Both the position numbers and the translations under genes were made by a program. Positions 1 through 8,308 of a stretch of 64,000 nt of DNA are shown here, in pieces. Positions within the stretch are counted from its first letter, which is position 1. Every line of letters starts with the position of its first letter. The stretch is from Duganella sacchari (GTDB lineage Bacteria > Pseudomonadota > Gammaproteobacteria > Burkholderiales > Burkholderiaceae_D). The stretch is taken from NCBI RefSeq assembly GCF_900143065.1, contig NZ_FRCX01000008.1:186001-250000 (forward strand), given 5' to 3'. The notes beneath the pieces were generated by a model. It made no database searches and had not been told where the DNA came from. It worked only from the letters and a program-made list of their open reading frames with translations.

Positions 1-1
1 G

Positions 2-478
2 TACCCCGATGCAGATGACGGCGCCCTGGTGCAGGATGATCGCCTGTGGCAAGGCAATGGCTGGACCGCGCGCGTGATTAAAAACGAAGACGACGATGGC
101 TGGGCCGTCGCCATGATCAAGGATGGTGAACCGGAACCGGCGCTGGTCGGGCCGTGGACCATGGGCCGTGACAAGAAAAATCCCAAACCGCTCGACGTCA
201 ACGCCTTCAATACCCTGGTCAAGACCGCCAACGAGGTGATCCGCCGCCACGAGCAGCAACTGCACGCGCAGCTGCACAAGAACGTCACAGTGGGAACGGA
301 CGATGGCCCGGTCAAGGTTTGCCTGGACATCACGCCCGACGAAGATGACCCTTACGCGACCCTGAGCGCCTTCGACCAGTACGGCGAAGAGCTTGCAAAA
401 GTACGTGTCGCCCCCACCTTTAAACTCAGCGTAAGCAGCGCGTCCGCATGGATAGATAGCAGCTACAAGAAGCCTTAA
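2..478 (+). CDS. hypothetical protein, 5' end cut by window
   Basis: The reading frame is open from base 2, so the GTG at 29 is probably internal and the true start lies outside the window. The visible part is about 158 residues, hydrophilic and acidic near its N-terminus, with no signal peptide or membrane segment. A central Lys/His/Gln-rich helix (around EVIRRHEQQLHAQLH) is followed by a beta-rich C-terminal half. I do not recognise the family. It ends with TAA about 180 bases before a PEP-CTERM gene on the same strand, and I see no clear terminator between them. Confidence 0.7.
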   Translation, partial: YPDADDGALVQDDRLWQGNGWTARVIKNEDDDGWAVAMIKDGEPEPALVGPWTMGRDKKNPKPLDVNAFNTLVKTANEVIRRHEQQLHAQLHKNVTVGTDDGPVKVCLDITPDEDDPYATLSAFDQYGEELAKVRVAPTFKLSVSSASAWIDSSYKKP

Positions 479-600
479 AGAAACTATATGCTTGAAAGCT
501 ATTGTTATTGAATTACATAAAAATTTCGTTAAATAAACGTGTAAGTGAATGTAACACTCAATCGTGCGTGCCCTGATTTTTGACGCTCGACTGCTACATT

Positions 601-657
601 GAAACCTCCTCGCGCGGTGTATTTTTTACACCGTTTTTTTTTACCCAAGGAGGTTTC
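601..657 (+). promoter_or_regulatory. structured leader that sequesters the ribosome-binding site
   Basis: GAAACCTCCT (601-610) is the exact reverse complement of AGGAGGTTTC (648-657). The second arm holds the Shine-Dalgarno and ends one base before the ATG at 658. Inside this 10-bp stem sits a second perfect hairpin, CGGTGTA/TACACCG (615-621 and 627-633), followed by nine T. The folded RNA would hide the ribosome site and also carry an intrinsic terminator. A weak promoter candidate, TTGAAA at 492-497 and TACATA at 514-519 with 16 bp spacing, lies upstream. The pairing is seen; a regulatory role is inferred. Confidence 0.6.
615..642 (+). terminator. intrinsic-terminator-like hairpin inside the leader
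   Basis: A 7-bp perfect stem (615-621 with 627-633) and a five-T loop are followed by a run of nine T (634-642). The hairpin lies before the start codon at 658, so it would act as an attenuator or end a short leader RNA. The stem is only moderately GC-rich, so read-through is plausible. Confidence 0.5.
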
Positions 658-1203
658 ATGAAAACAGCAAAACGCATCGTAAGTGCAGTGGTAATCGCCG
701 GCGCGGCCATGGTGGCCAATGGCGCCATGGCGGCGGATGTCAGCAACCCGGATACCGCGCTGCCATTGGCCGTGGGTGGTGACTACTTCGGTCATACCTT
801 CGCAAACAACAACGCCGGCAACAGCTTCGCCGAGCGTTACACCTTTAACGTTGGCGCCGGCAGCTCGATCTACGCCGATTTGTTCTCCAACGCCAAAGAC
901 GCCAACAGCGGCCTGGACATTCTGGGTCTGGCACTGTTCAACGCGGATGGCCTGGTACTCAAGGGTAGCCAGACCTCGACCGGCAAAACCGATGTGTGGG
1001 AGCTGACCTCGGGTCCGCTGGCCGCAGGCCACTACTTCCTGCTGGTGAGCGGTACCGTACTGTCGAACTCGGTGGCAAGCTACACCGGTTCCGCAGCGGT
1101 AACGGCCGTCCCTGAGCCTGCCACCTATGGCATGCTGCTGGGTGGCCTGGGTCTGGTGGGCGCCTTGGCACGCCGCAAGCAAAAAGCTTCGGATGCTGCA
1201 TAA
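658..1203 (+). CDS. PEP-CTERM sorting domain protein, FxDxF type
   Basis: This is a 181-residue exported protein. Residues 1-25 form a signal peptide (MKTAKR, hydrophobic core, AMAA). The mid region is beta-rich with an FxDxF-like stretch (SFAERYTF). The C-terminus has the full sorting signal: PEP, a hydrophobic helix (MLLGGLGLVGAL) and an Arg/Lys tail. Such proteins are processed by exosortase XrtB-type enzymes and usually end up in the extracellular matrix or at the surface. No exosortase gene lies in this window. The ATG at 658 is chosen because AAGGAGG sits just before it. An upstream GTG/ATG frame would lose the signal peptide. The leader can sequester that AAGGAGG. Confidence 0.9.
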   Translation: MKTAKRIVSAVVIAGAAMVANGAMAADVSNPDTALPLAVGGDYFGHTFANNNAGNSFAERYTFNVGAGSSIYADLFSNAKDANSGLDILGLALFNADGLVLKGSQTSTGKTDVWELTSGPLAAGHYFLLVSGTVLSNSVASYTGSAAVTAVPEPATYGMLLGGLGLVGALARRKQKASDAA

Positions 1204-1231
1204 GTTGATGTAACCGCGTTTTTTGCGCGCC

Positions 1232-1257
1232 AGCCAGGTGGCTCGCGCCGCCTGGCT
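1232..1257. other. hairpin between PEP-CTERM and kinase genes
   Basis: AGCCAGGTGG (1232-1241) pairs with CCGCCTGGCT (1248-1257) over 10 bp with one G-T pair and a 6-base loop. It lies 29 bases after the stop of the PEP-CTERM gene. No T-run follows on either strand, so it is not a canonical intrinsic terminator; it may stabilise the 3' end or assist Rho-dependent termination. Confidence 0.35.
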
Positions 1258-1310
1258 CTGCTAGTATTTCCTATGCGCATGTACCACATGGTCATAACAT
1301 AGGAAAACCG

Positions 1311-3254
1311 ATGGAAAGTCGTCTCTCCCGGCTCGAAGCCGTTCAAACCGTGCTGCTCGAAATCGGGCAGAAATCCAGCAGTTGCACCGATATCAGCGAA
1401 TTCCTCCAGGCAGTACATGCGGCATTGGGTCGTATCATGTACGCGGCGAACTTTTTCGTCGCGCTGAGCGATCAGCAAGGCCCGGCCAACAAGGTCCGCT
1501 TTGTGTATTTCGTTGACGAGGTGGATGATCCGCCGCCGCGCGACGAGCTGTTTGAACTGGTGGCCGGCGAATCGCCGACCGCTGCCGTGATACTGAGCCG
1601 TGAACGCATTGTCATGACGGCGGCTGAGCATCGCTCCAAACGCGAGGACAACGCCGAGTTTGGCATCGGTACGGTTGCCGAGCACTGGATGGGCTGCCCC
1701 TTGTTCGACCACAATCACCAGGTGCTGGGCGCCGTGGTCATACAGAGCTACGACAGGGAGCACACCTTCAGCGACGAAGATCAGGCGCTGTTTGCATCGA
1801 TTGCCAACCACGTCTCCAGCGCGCTGCAGGGCTTGCAGAGCATGGACCGTCTGGAGCGCGCCGTGCAGGAACGGACCGCCCAGCTGCAACACGAAGTGGC
1901 CGAGCGCCGCCGCGCCGAAAACATCCAGCGCGCGCTGTATGAGCTGGCCAACCTTTCGGCGACCGCTACCGGCGGCAGCCGCCTGAATATGCGTCTGCAC
2001 CAGATCATCAGCGAACTGGTGCCCGCCAAGAACTTCCTCATGGCCTTGTATCACCCGGATACGCAGGAAGTCAGCATTCCCTATTTTGTCGACGAAAAGG
2101 ATGACCACGCGCCGGTCAAACGCTTTGACTATGGCAAGGGCATGTCCTCGTACATTTTGCAGCGCAAGCAGGCCATGCTGCTGGACCGCGCCGGCTTCCA
2201 GGCGCTGGTGGACAGCGGCGAGATGGAACACCCGCTGGGTAACGTCGAAATCTCCAGCTGGATGGGCGCGCCGATGCTGCTGGGTGACCAGGCCTACGGC
2301 GTGATCATCGTGCAGAGCTATGACGACACGGTGCAATATACGCAGGCCGATCTCGATATCCTGGCCTTCATGGCCAGCCACGTCGCGGTGGCGATTGCGC
2401 GCATGCAGGCCGACCGCCAGATCCGCGTGGCCAAGGAAACGCTGGAACAGCAGAATGCCGCACTGGAAAATGCGCTGACCTCGCTTAAGGATGCGCAGGG
2501 CGAACTGGTCCGCCAGGAAAAGCTGGCCTCGCTGGGCCGCCTGGTGGCCGGCGTGGCGCACGAGATCAATACGCCGCTGGGGATTTGCGTCACCGCCACC
2601 AGTCATCTGGTGGAGGAGCTGAAACTGACGCGCCAGGACCTGGCCGGCGGCACGCTGGATGAAGATGGCCTGAACCAGTTCTTCGACATCATCGACCAGT
2701 CTTTGAAAATCATGACCACCAACACCCAGCGGGCTGCGGCGCTGGTGCGTAGCTTCAAACAGGTGGCGGTGGACCAGTCCTCGGACGATATCCGCAGCTT
2801 CAACCTGCGCAAATACCTGGACGAGGTGCTGCTGTCGCTGCAGCCCAAGCTCAAGGGCAAGCCGATCGATGTGGAAATCCACTGCGACGACCAGATCAAC
2901 ATGGCCAGCTTCCCGGGCGCCATTTCACAGATCGTCACCAATATGGTGGTCAACTCGCTGGTGCACGGGTTTGAGGAGGGGCAGTCCGGCAAGATCAAAA
3001 TTACCGGCAAGGTCGATGGTGATGTCGTCGAGTTCGATTACAGCGATGATGGCGTAGGCATGGACAGCGCCACGCTGGCGCAGCTGTTCGATCCCTTCTT
3101 CACCACCAAGCGCGGTTCCGGCGGCAGCGGACTGGGCGCGCACATCCTGTACAACCTGGTGACGGGCGCGCTGGGCGGCACCGTCAAGGTGGTCAGCGCG
3201 CCGGGCATGGGGTTGCACTACAAGCTGCGCTTCCCCAAAATCAAACGCAAGTGA
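1311..3254 (+). CDS. GAF-GAF sensor histidine kinase
   Basis: This is a 647-residue cytosolic kinase without membrane segments. The order is a GAF domain (about 20-170), a coiled coil (175-205), a second GAF domain (210-370), a coiled coil (375-405), the dimerisation/phosphoacceptor helix with His417 (VAHEINTPLG), and a HATPase domain with N box (NMVVNSLVHG), G1 (DDGVGM), F box (FDPFFTTK) and G2 (GSGLGAHI). The two GAF domains share phrases such as YFVDE and VIQSYD, so they arose by internal duplication. No response regulator is adjacent on this strand, so its partner is elsewhere; the HD-GYP regulator at 6788 is an unproven candidate. The ATG follows AGGAAA. It ends directly against the convergent next gene, with no spacer. 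Confidence 0.9.
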   Translation: MESRLSRLEAVQTVLLEIGQKSSSCTDISEFLQAVHAALGRIMYAANFFVALSDQQGPANKVRFVYFVDEVDDPPPRDELFELVAGESPTAAVILSRERIVMTAAEHRSKREDNAEFGIGTVAEHWMGCPLFDHNHQVLGAVVIQSYDREHTFSDEDQALFASIANHVSSALQGLQSMDRLERAVQERTAQLQHEVAERRRAENIQRALYELANLSATATGGSRLNMRLHQIISELVPAKNFLMALYHPDTQEVSIPYFVDEKDDHAPVKRFDYGKGMSSYILQRKQAMLLDRAGFQALVDSGEMEHPLGNVEISSWMGAPMLLGDQAYGVIIVQSYDDTVQYTQADLDILAFMASHVAVAIARMQADRQIRVAKETLEQQNAALENALTSLKDAQGELVRQEKLASLGRLVAGVAHEINTPLGICVTATSHLVEELKLTRQDLAGGTLDEDGLNQFFDIIDQSLKIMTTNTQRAAALVRSFKQVAVDQSSDDIRSFNLRKYLDEVLLSLQPKLKGKPIDVEIHCDDQINMASFPGAISQIVTNMVVNSLVHGFEEGQSGKIKITGKVDGDVVEFDYSDDGVGMDSATLAQLFDPFFTTKRGSGGSGLGAHILYNLVTGALGGTVKVVSAPGMGLHYKLRFPKIKRK

Positions 3255-4178
3255 TTACGGCTTCGCCTTGTTGATTTTGCTGATTTCGACTTCCCAGTCG
3301 ACGCCGGAGTCGATCTTGTATTTGGCGGCGTAGTTGCCCTGGCTGATGGCCACGGCAACGTCAAGCAGGCTGTTCAGGTACACCAGCGGCTGGCCTTTGG
3401 CCACGCCGCCAAAGGTGTGCTCGAACGGCGCCACCACTTTGTTGACCTGTTTGCCTTTGTGCAGAATGCGGACCTGCACTTTGTCGTGCACGCCGATCTT
3501 CAGTTCTTCAAACAGCGGCTTGGGAATATTGGTCCAGACGTTGCCGTATTTGACGTCCAGCACCGGGATGATGCCGCGGATGGTGTCGCCATTGCGCACC
3601 GCTTTCTGATACGCGATCCTGACCACCGAGTCGGCCGGCAGCGCTGGCCCAACCTGTTCATAGCTGATGGCGCCCGAGGCCAGGCGCGCGCCCACATACG
3701 CATACACGTCGCGGCCGTGGAAGGTGTAGGACTCGCCGGAGCCGGCCAGGCGGTTGACCGATTCATCGATCTCGCGCAGCTCGGCCACGCCATCGCGTTC
3801 GGCGATCAGCGTGAACTGGCCATTGTCGGGGCCGACGAAGTAGCGGCCCGCCTTGGTCTTCAGCACCACCGATTTGCGCGTGGTGCCCACGCCCGGATCG
3901 ATCACGGAAACAAACACGGTTCCCTGCGGCCAGTAATTCGCGGTCTGGAACAGGCGATAGCCGCCGACCCAGATGTCATAGTCGGGAATATTATGGGTCA
4001 GGTCGGCTACCGTCAGGCCCGGATCGACGCCGTAGGCCACGCCACGCATGGCGGAGACGGCGCCGTCGGAGGTGCCGAAGTCGGTTTGCAGCACCAGTGC
4101 GTTCTTGGCGGCGAAGGCGGGCGCGGCCAGCGCGGCAAGGGCGGCGCTGAGGCACAGGGCGGTGAAGAGTTTTTTCAT
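3255..4178 (-). CDS. exported SAM hydroxide adenosyltransferase (DUF62 family)
   Basis: This protein of 307 residues has a signal peptide (MKKLFTAL to AFAA, residues 1-23). The mature part matches the S-adenosyl-L-methionine hydroxide adenosyltransferase/halogenase fold: TDFGTSDGAV near 32-41, DLTHNIP at 59-65, VIDPGVG with Asp94, Arg101, GPDNG at 117-121, and TFHGRD with His154. Asp94-Arg101-His154 fits the Asp-Arg-His side-chain triad known for water-using members, which split SAM to adenosine and methionine. Fluorinases and chlorinases share the fold, but the conserved triad favours hydrolysis. The ATG at 4178 follows AAGGAC; a longer frame to 4232 would run into the receptor gene. It lies 13 bases after the TonB receptor, so the two are probably one transcript. 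Export is the odd point, because SAM is normally cytosolic. Confidence 0.85.
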   Translation of the reverse strand: MKKLFTALCLSAALAALAAPAFAAKNALVLQTDFGTSDGAVSAMRGVAYGVDPGLTVADLTHNIPDYDIWVGGYRLFQTANYWPQGTVFVSVIDPGVGTTRKSVVLKTKAGRYFVGPDNGQFTLIAERDGVAELREIDESVNRLAGSGESYTFHGRDVYAYVGARLASGAISYEQVGPALPADSVVRIAYQKAVRNGDTIRGIIPVLDVKYGNVWTNIPKPLFEELKIGVHDKVQVRILHKGKQVNKVVAPFEHTFGGVAKGQPLVYLNSLLDVAVAISQGNYAAKYKIDSGVDWEVEISKINKAKP

Positions 4179-4191
4179 GGTGTCCTTGAGG

Positions 4192-6660
4192 TCAGAAGGT
4201 GTAGCGCAGGCGGCCGTAGAAGTATGCGCCATTCACGCCGATCGGGTTGATGAAGTTGTAGGGCAGGGCGCCGCCGTAAGTGGCGTTGTTGGTTTCGCGT
4301 ACGCGCTGTGGGTAGCGGTCGAGGAGGTTGTCGCCACCGGCCGACAGCGTCAGCTGTTTGCTGATCTTGTATTGCGCCTCCAGGTCCAGCGTCCACACGG
4401 CGCCGAAGCGCTGGGCGTGCACGCCGTCGATGACTTCCGCCGTATCGTCATACGAAAAATCCTTGAGCGGGCCAAAGCGCGTGGCGCGTGCCTGCAGACC
4501 CCATTGTGCGGATTGCCAGTCGGCGCTGAGCACCAGCTTGTTCCTGGGCGAGGCGTTACGGATGCGGAACAGGCTGGTGTCGGTAAGCACCGTCAGCGTG
4601 GGATCGATCCTGGCCAGCGCCGCCGAGCTTTGGTGCACCTGGTCGATGCGCGTGTGGTTCAGATTGAGCGCGGCGTTCAGATCCAGCTTGCCGCCAGCGA
4701 ATGGCAGGTCGTGATTCAGCACCACATCCAGGCCGCTGGTGGTGGTGTCGAGCAGATTGGCGAGGTAGGCCACCGACTGGATATCGTTGCGGCCGATGCT
4801 GGCCAGGTAGGCGGTGGCGGCGTCGCTTTGCAGATCGCTGGTGCGCGTGATGCGGTCCTTGATCTTGATGCGGTAGCCGTCCAGCGTGAAGCTGGTGTTG
4901 CGCTGCGGACGCCAGGCCAGACCGAGCGAGATGTTGGTCGACTTCTCCGGCTTCAGCGCCTGTGCGCCAAACGCGCGCGCCAGTGGATCGCTGGCGGGCA
5001 GCAGTGACGCCGTTTGCAGGCCGCTGCCATCGCTGTTGAAGTTGAGCGTGGAGAAGCGGAATCCGGTCTGCACCAGTGCCGGTGCGCGGAAGCTGTTCGA
5101 GACCGAGCCACGCAGCAGGAACTGCTCGCTGAATTTGTAGCGTGCGGACAGCTTGCCGGTGCTGGCGCTGCCGAAATCGCTGTAGTCCGAATAACGCGCG
5201 GCGGCGCCCAGCAGCAGCTGTTTGCTGATGTCGCTTTCAATGTCGGCATACACGGAGCGTACATTGCGGCTGCCGTCGAACGCGTCCTGTGGACGCAGGC
5301 CCGGCCCGGCTTGCGCGCCTGGCGGCGCATCGGTGAACGGACCGGCGGCATACGAGGCGGCGTCGCCCGGTGTGCTGGTATAAGTCTCGCGGATGTACTC
5401 CGCACCGAGCGCCAGGTTGACCGGCACGCCCAGATCCAGCTCGCGTGTGACATCGGCGTTCAGCGCATTCTGGCGATAGTCGAACGTGGCCAGGTGGAAG
5501 CTGGTCGGGCTTTGCGCACCCAGCGAGGCGTTGGCTGAATCGCTGACGCCGTAGTGGAAGATGTTGCTGCCGTGGCGGGCGCTGATGTCCCAGTTCCAGC
5601 CAGCGCTGGCCAGGCGCACACCGGCGACGACGCTCACATCGCTCTGATCGCCATGGGTGACGGGGCGGTAGCCCTGCGGGTACAGCGACAGCACATTCGA
5701 TGGATCGCCCGGATAGCGGAAGTAGGCGCTGCCATCCGACTTGCGCTGGTTGACGGTGGCGAAGGAATAGGCGTCCACGCCGTCAGCCAGCGGCAGCAGG
5801 GCGTTGTAGAACGCATAGCCGTTGTGCTGCTGCGCGTCGCCGGACTTGAAGACGACCTTGCCGTCGAGCGCGAGGTCGGCCGGCGTCGCATTCCATGAGG
5901 TCCAGCCGGCGTCGCTATAGCCTGCGCGCTGCGTCGGATTGCGGCTGCGGCTCTCGGCGCCAAAACGCAGGAAGCCGGCATCGCCGAGCGGCACGCCGTA
6001 GTCGGCGTTGACGATTTTGGTCTGGCCATCCGTCTTCTTCTCGTTGGTCGGTTTGAAGTCCGTGTGATTGGCGCCGTAGCTGACCGAGGCGGTACCGCCA
6101 GTACGCTGCTGCTTGAGCACGATGTTGATGACGCCTGCCACCGCGTCGCTGCCGTACTGCGCACCGGCGCCGTCGCGCAGAATCTCGATGTGGTCAATGG
6201 CGCCCGGCGGGATCGCGTTGACATCCACCGGCACCGTGCCGGCAAAGCTGCTTTCCGTGTCCAGCACGGCGCTGGCGTGGCGGCGCTTGCCGTTGATGAG
6301 TACCAGCACCTGATCCGGCGCCAGGCCGCGCAGTTGCACGCCGCGTACCGAGTCCGACGCGCCGCTGGATTCGATGCGGGGGAAGTTGATGGAGGGCGCC
6401 AGCGCCTGCAAGGCCGCACCGACTTCGCCGCTGGACAAAGCGTTCTCCACTTCGCGCGCGCCGAAGCGGTCGATCGGGACGGCGCTGTCAAACACGGTGC
6501 GGTTGCGGGCGCGGGAACCGACGATGGTGACCTGGTCGAGGGCGGCAGCGGCGTCGCCGGTGGTAGTTTGCGCTTCGGCGGCGGGCAGTGCGGCCAGCAG
6601 CAACGCGCTGGCCAGCACGTTGCGGCGCAACGGCAAATGAGGGAGAACGTGATGGGGCAT
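4192..6660 (-). CDS. TonB-dependent receptor, first gene of operon with SAM hydrolase
   Basis: This 822-residue outer-membrane receptor has a signal sequence ending near AAEAQ (about residue 31). A plug domain follows with the typical LVLINGKRRH, IDHIEILRDGAGAQYGSDA and AGVINIVLK motifs (about 45-200). The rest is a long beta-barrel ending in Phe (RLRYTF). The length is normal for the family. Substrate cannot be read from the sequence; the plug style matches receptors for organic substrates rather than a recognisable siderophore class. The neighbour 13 bases downstream is an exported SAM-splitting enzyme, which suggests nucleoside, sulfonium or related uptake, but this is inference. The ATG at 6660 has AAGGAA seven bases upstream, and that site is inside a perfect inverted repeat. 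Confidence 0.9.
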   Translation of the reverse strand: MPHHVLPHLPLRRNVLASALLLAALPAAEAQTTTGDAAAALDQVTIVGSRARNRTVFDSAVPIDRFGAREVENALSSGEVGAALQALAPSINFPRIESSGASDSVRGVQLRGLAPDQVLVLINGKRRHASAVLDTESSFAGTVPVDVNAIPPGAIDHIEILRDGAGAQYGSDAVAGVINIVLKQQRTGGTASVSYGANHTDFKPTNEKKTDGQTKIVNADYGVPLGDAGFLRFGAESRSRNPTQRAGYSDAGWTSWNATPADLALDGKVVFKSGDAQQHNGYAFYNALLPLADGVDAYSFATVNQRKSDGSAYFRYPGDPSNVLSLYPQGYRPVTHGDQSDVSVVAGVRLASAGWNWDISARHGSNIFHYGVSDSANASLGAQSPTSFHLATFDYRQNALNADVTRELDLGVPVNLALGAEYIRETYTSTPGDAASYAAGPFTDAPPGAQAGPGLRPQDAFDGSRNVRSVYADIESDISKQLLLGAAARYSDYSDFGSASTGKLSARYKFSEQFLLRGSVSNSFRAPALVQTGFRFSTLNFNSDGSGLQTASLLPASDPLARAFGAQALKPEKSTNISLGLAWRPQRNTSFTLDGYRIKIKDRITRTSDLQSDAATAYLASIGRNDIQSVAYLANLLDTTTSGLDVVLNHDLPFAGGKLDLNAALNLNHTRIDQVHQSSAALARIDPTLTVLTDTSLFRIRNASPRNKLVLSADWQSAQWGLQARATRFGPLKDFSYDDTAEVIDGVHAQRFGAVWTLDLEAQYKISKQLTLSAGGDNLLDRYPQRVRETNNATYGGALPYNFINPIGVNGAYFYGRLRYTF

Positions 6661-6663
6661 CGT

Positions 6664-6715
6664 GATTTCCTTGCGGAGTCTGGAGACAGACTACGATCTT
6701 ACGAGCAAGGAAATC
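6664..6715 (-). promoter_or_regulatory. structured leader sequestering the receptor ribosome site
   Basis: Read on the minus strand, GATTTCCTTGC (plus 6715-6705) is perfectly complementary to GCAAGGAAATC (plus 6674-6664). The second arm contains the Shine-Dalgarno of the receptor that starts at 6660. A second perfect hairpin, AGTCTG-loop-CAGACT (plus 6677-6692), is nested inside. The 11-bp outer stem would block translation when folded. It matches no SAM, SAH or cobalamin riboswitch pattern that I can recall. It may be a new cis-acting RNA, or an operator read at DNA level. Confidence 0.55.
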
Positions 6716-6760
6716 CCGCGCCTACTAACAATTGCTAATATGCTTATTCGACGCGCCGCT

Positions 6761-6788
6761 GTCATGCCCGCTTTCGCGGGAACGACGT
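6761..6788. repeat. REP-like intergenic palindrome
   Basis: The core CCCGCTTTCGCGGG (6767-6780) is a 5-bp stem with a TTTC loop, flanked by GTC and GAC arms. On the minus strand it reads like the widespread bacterial repeat with core CCCGCGAAAGCGGG. It touches the stop codon of the HD-GYP gene and may act as its 3' end. I saw no second copy in this window. Confidence 0.6.
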
Positions 6789-8293
6789 CAGTCGGGCAGG
6801 CGCTCGTTGATGGCCAGCGCCTGATCGATGTTCTTGACCAGCAGATCGACGTACACGGGATCGAGGTGATGGCCGGCCACTTCGCGCAGATGCTCGATGA
6901 CTTTTTCGATCGGCCAGGCTTCCTTGTAGCAGCGCTTGTGCATCAGCGCGTCAAACACGTCGGCCACCGCCACGATACGCGCGTACAGGTGGATGTCTTC
7001 GCCTTTCAGGCCTTGTGGATAGCCGCTGCCGTCGTATTTCTCGTGATGCTGGTGGGCGATCACGGCGGCCGCCTTCAGGATAGGGCGCTGCGAGCCGTCC
7101 AGGATGGACAGGCCGACCGCCGGGTGCTGCTTCATGATTTCCCACTCGGCCGCATCCAGCTTGCCGGGCTTGAGCAGTACGGCGTCCGGCGTGGCGATCT
7201 TGCCGATATCGTGCATCGGTGCGGCGTGGCGCAGCACTGCCACTTCGTCTTCCGGCAGGCCTGCTTCGCGCGCCAGCAGATGGCACACTTCCGACATGCG
7301 GCGCACGTGGTTGCCCGCTTCGTTGGAGCGCGACTCCACCACATCGCCGAGACGCAGGATCAGTTCGGCCTGGGTGTCGGTGATTTCCTGGTTGAGCAGG
7401 ATGTTGTCGAAAGCGATGGCGACGCCGGAGCAGAATACTTCCAGCAGCTTGGTGTCGATCTCCGAGATTTCTTCCACGCCCTTGAGCACCAGCAGCGAGG
7501 CCTTGCCGCTGCTGTTGGGGAAGTAGCCGATGTAGGTGTCACCCTGCACGCGCGAGATCTTGTTGCTCTTGGCGGCGTCCAGCTGGGCCAGTACGTCGGG
7601 TGACAGCAGGGTGCCGTCCTCGTCGCCGATCTGGGCCAGGATTTCGTAATCGTTCTCGCCGCTGATGGCGGTGGCGCCGCGCAGACGCAGCAGCATGCTG
7701 TGTTCCAGGCGCAGCAGCGCTACGACCTGTTGCAGCAGGCCGTTGGCGAAGTCTTTCAGGTTGCGTTGCTGGAAGATGTGGGAGGAGGCGGCGATCACGC
7801 GCTCCAGGCCCTCACGGTAATTCAGTTGCGCGCGGCGCGCTTCCTCCACCTTCATGATGTCGCGGTAGGCGCGCAGGGCAGCGAAGGTGGTGGTGAACAG
7901 CTTGGTGCGATCGAGTTCGGTCTTCTCTTTGTAGTCGTTGATGTCGTAGTTGACGATCACGCGTTCTTCCGGCGCCTGTCCGGGCTGGCCGGTGCGCAGC
8001 ACGATGCGGGTGAACTGGTTGTCCAGGTCTTCGCGCATCCAGCGCGCCACTTCCAGGCCGCTGTCTTCCTTTTCCATCACGACGTCGAGGAACACCAGCG
8101 CGATGTCGGTTTCGCGCGCCAGTACCTCCTTGGCTTCGGCGCCGCTGTAGGCATGCACAAAGCTCAGCGCGCGGCCATCGAGGCGGAAGCGGCTCAGGGT
8201 CAGTTTTGTGATGTCGTGAATGTCCGGTTCATCGTCGACCAACAGGACTTTCCATGGCGCTAGCTTGGGCGAGGCAGAGGACAAAAAGGACAT
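6788..8293 (-). CDS. response regulator with DUF3369 and HD-GYP c-di-GMP phosphodiesterase domain
   Basis: The protein has about 501 residues. The N-terminal receiver domain carries acidic residues (LLVDDEPD) and a phosphoacceptor Asp in VFLDVVM. A central DUF3369 sensor-like region spans roughly 160-310. The C-terminal HD-GYP domain has the HD pair in MHDIGK, the HQHHEKYDGSGYP signature and the ADVFDAL motif. Known proteins of this build hydrolyse cyclic di-GMP, so it probably lowers c-di-GMP on phosphorylation. The frame opens at a GTG at 8308, but the ATG at 8293 has GGAA at good spacing and begins at the receiver domain, so I prefer it. It stands alone; the GAF-GAF kinase at 1311 could be a partner. 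Confidence 0.9.
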   Translation of the reverse strand: MSFLSSASPKLAPWKVLLVDDEPDIHDITKLTLSRFRLDGRALSFVHAYSGAEAKEVLARETDIALVFLDVVMEKEDSGLEVARWMREDLDNQFTRIVLRTGQPGQAPEERVIVNYDINDYKEKTELDRTKLFTTTFAALRAYRDIMKVEEARRAQLNYREGLERVIAASSHIFQQRNLKDFANGLLQQVVALLRLEHSMLLRLRGATAISGENDYEILAQIGDEDGTLLSPDVLAQLDAAKSNKISRVQGDTYIGYFPNSSGKASLLVLKGVEEISEIDTKLLEVFCSGVAIAFDNILLNQEITDTQAELILRLGDVVESRSNEAGNHVRRMSEVCHLLAREAGLPEDEVAVLRHAAPMHDIGKIATPDAVLLKPGKLDAAEWEIMKQHPAVGLSILDGSQRPILKAAAVIAHQHHEKYDGSGYPQGLKGEDIHLYARIVAVADVFDALMHKRCYKEAWPIEKVIEHLREVAGHHLDPVYVDLLVKNIDQALAINERLPD

Positions 8294-8308
8294 ATGAACA
8301 AGTTCCAC

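Noticed and set aside
1232-1257. Hairpin as an intrinsic terminator
   Set aside because: It has no T-run on either strand, so only a hairpin is reported.
1125-2882. Long minus-strand frame opposite the GAF kinase
   Set aside because: It has no domain and no ribosome site; the plus-strand kinase has complete motifs.
6664-6715. Known SAM or SAH riboswitch class
   Set aside because: The stem and nested hairpin do not match the class patterns I recall; only a structured leader is claimed.
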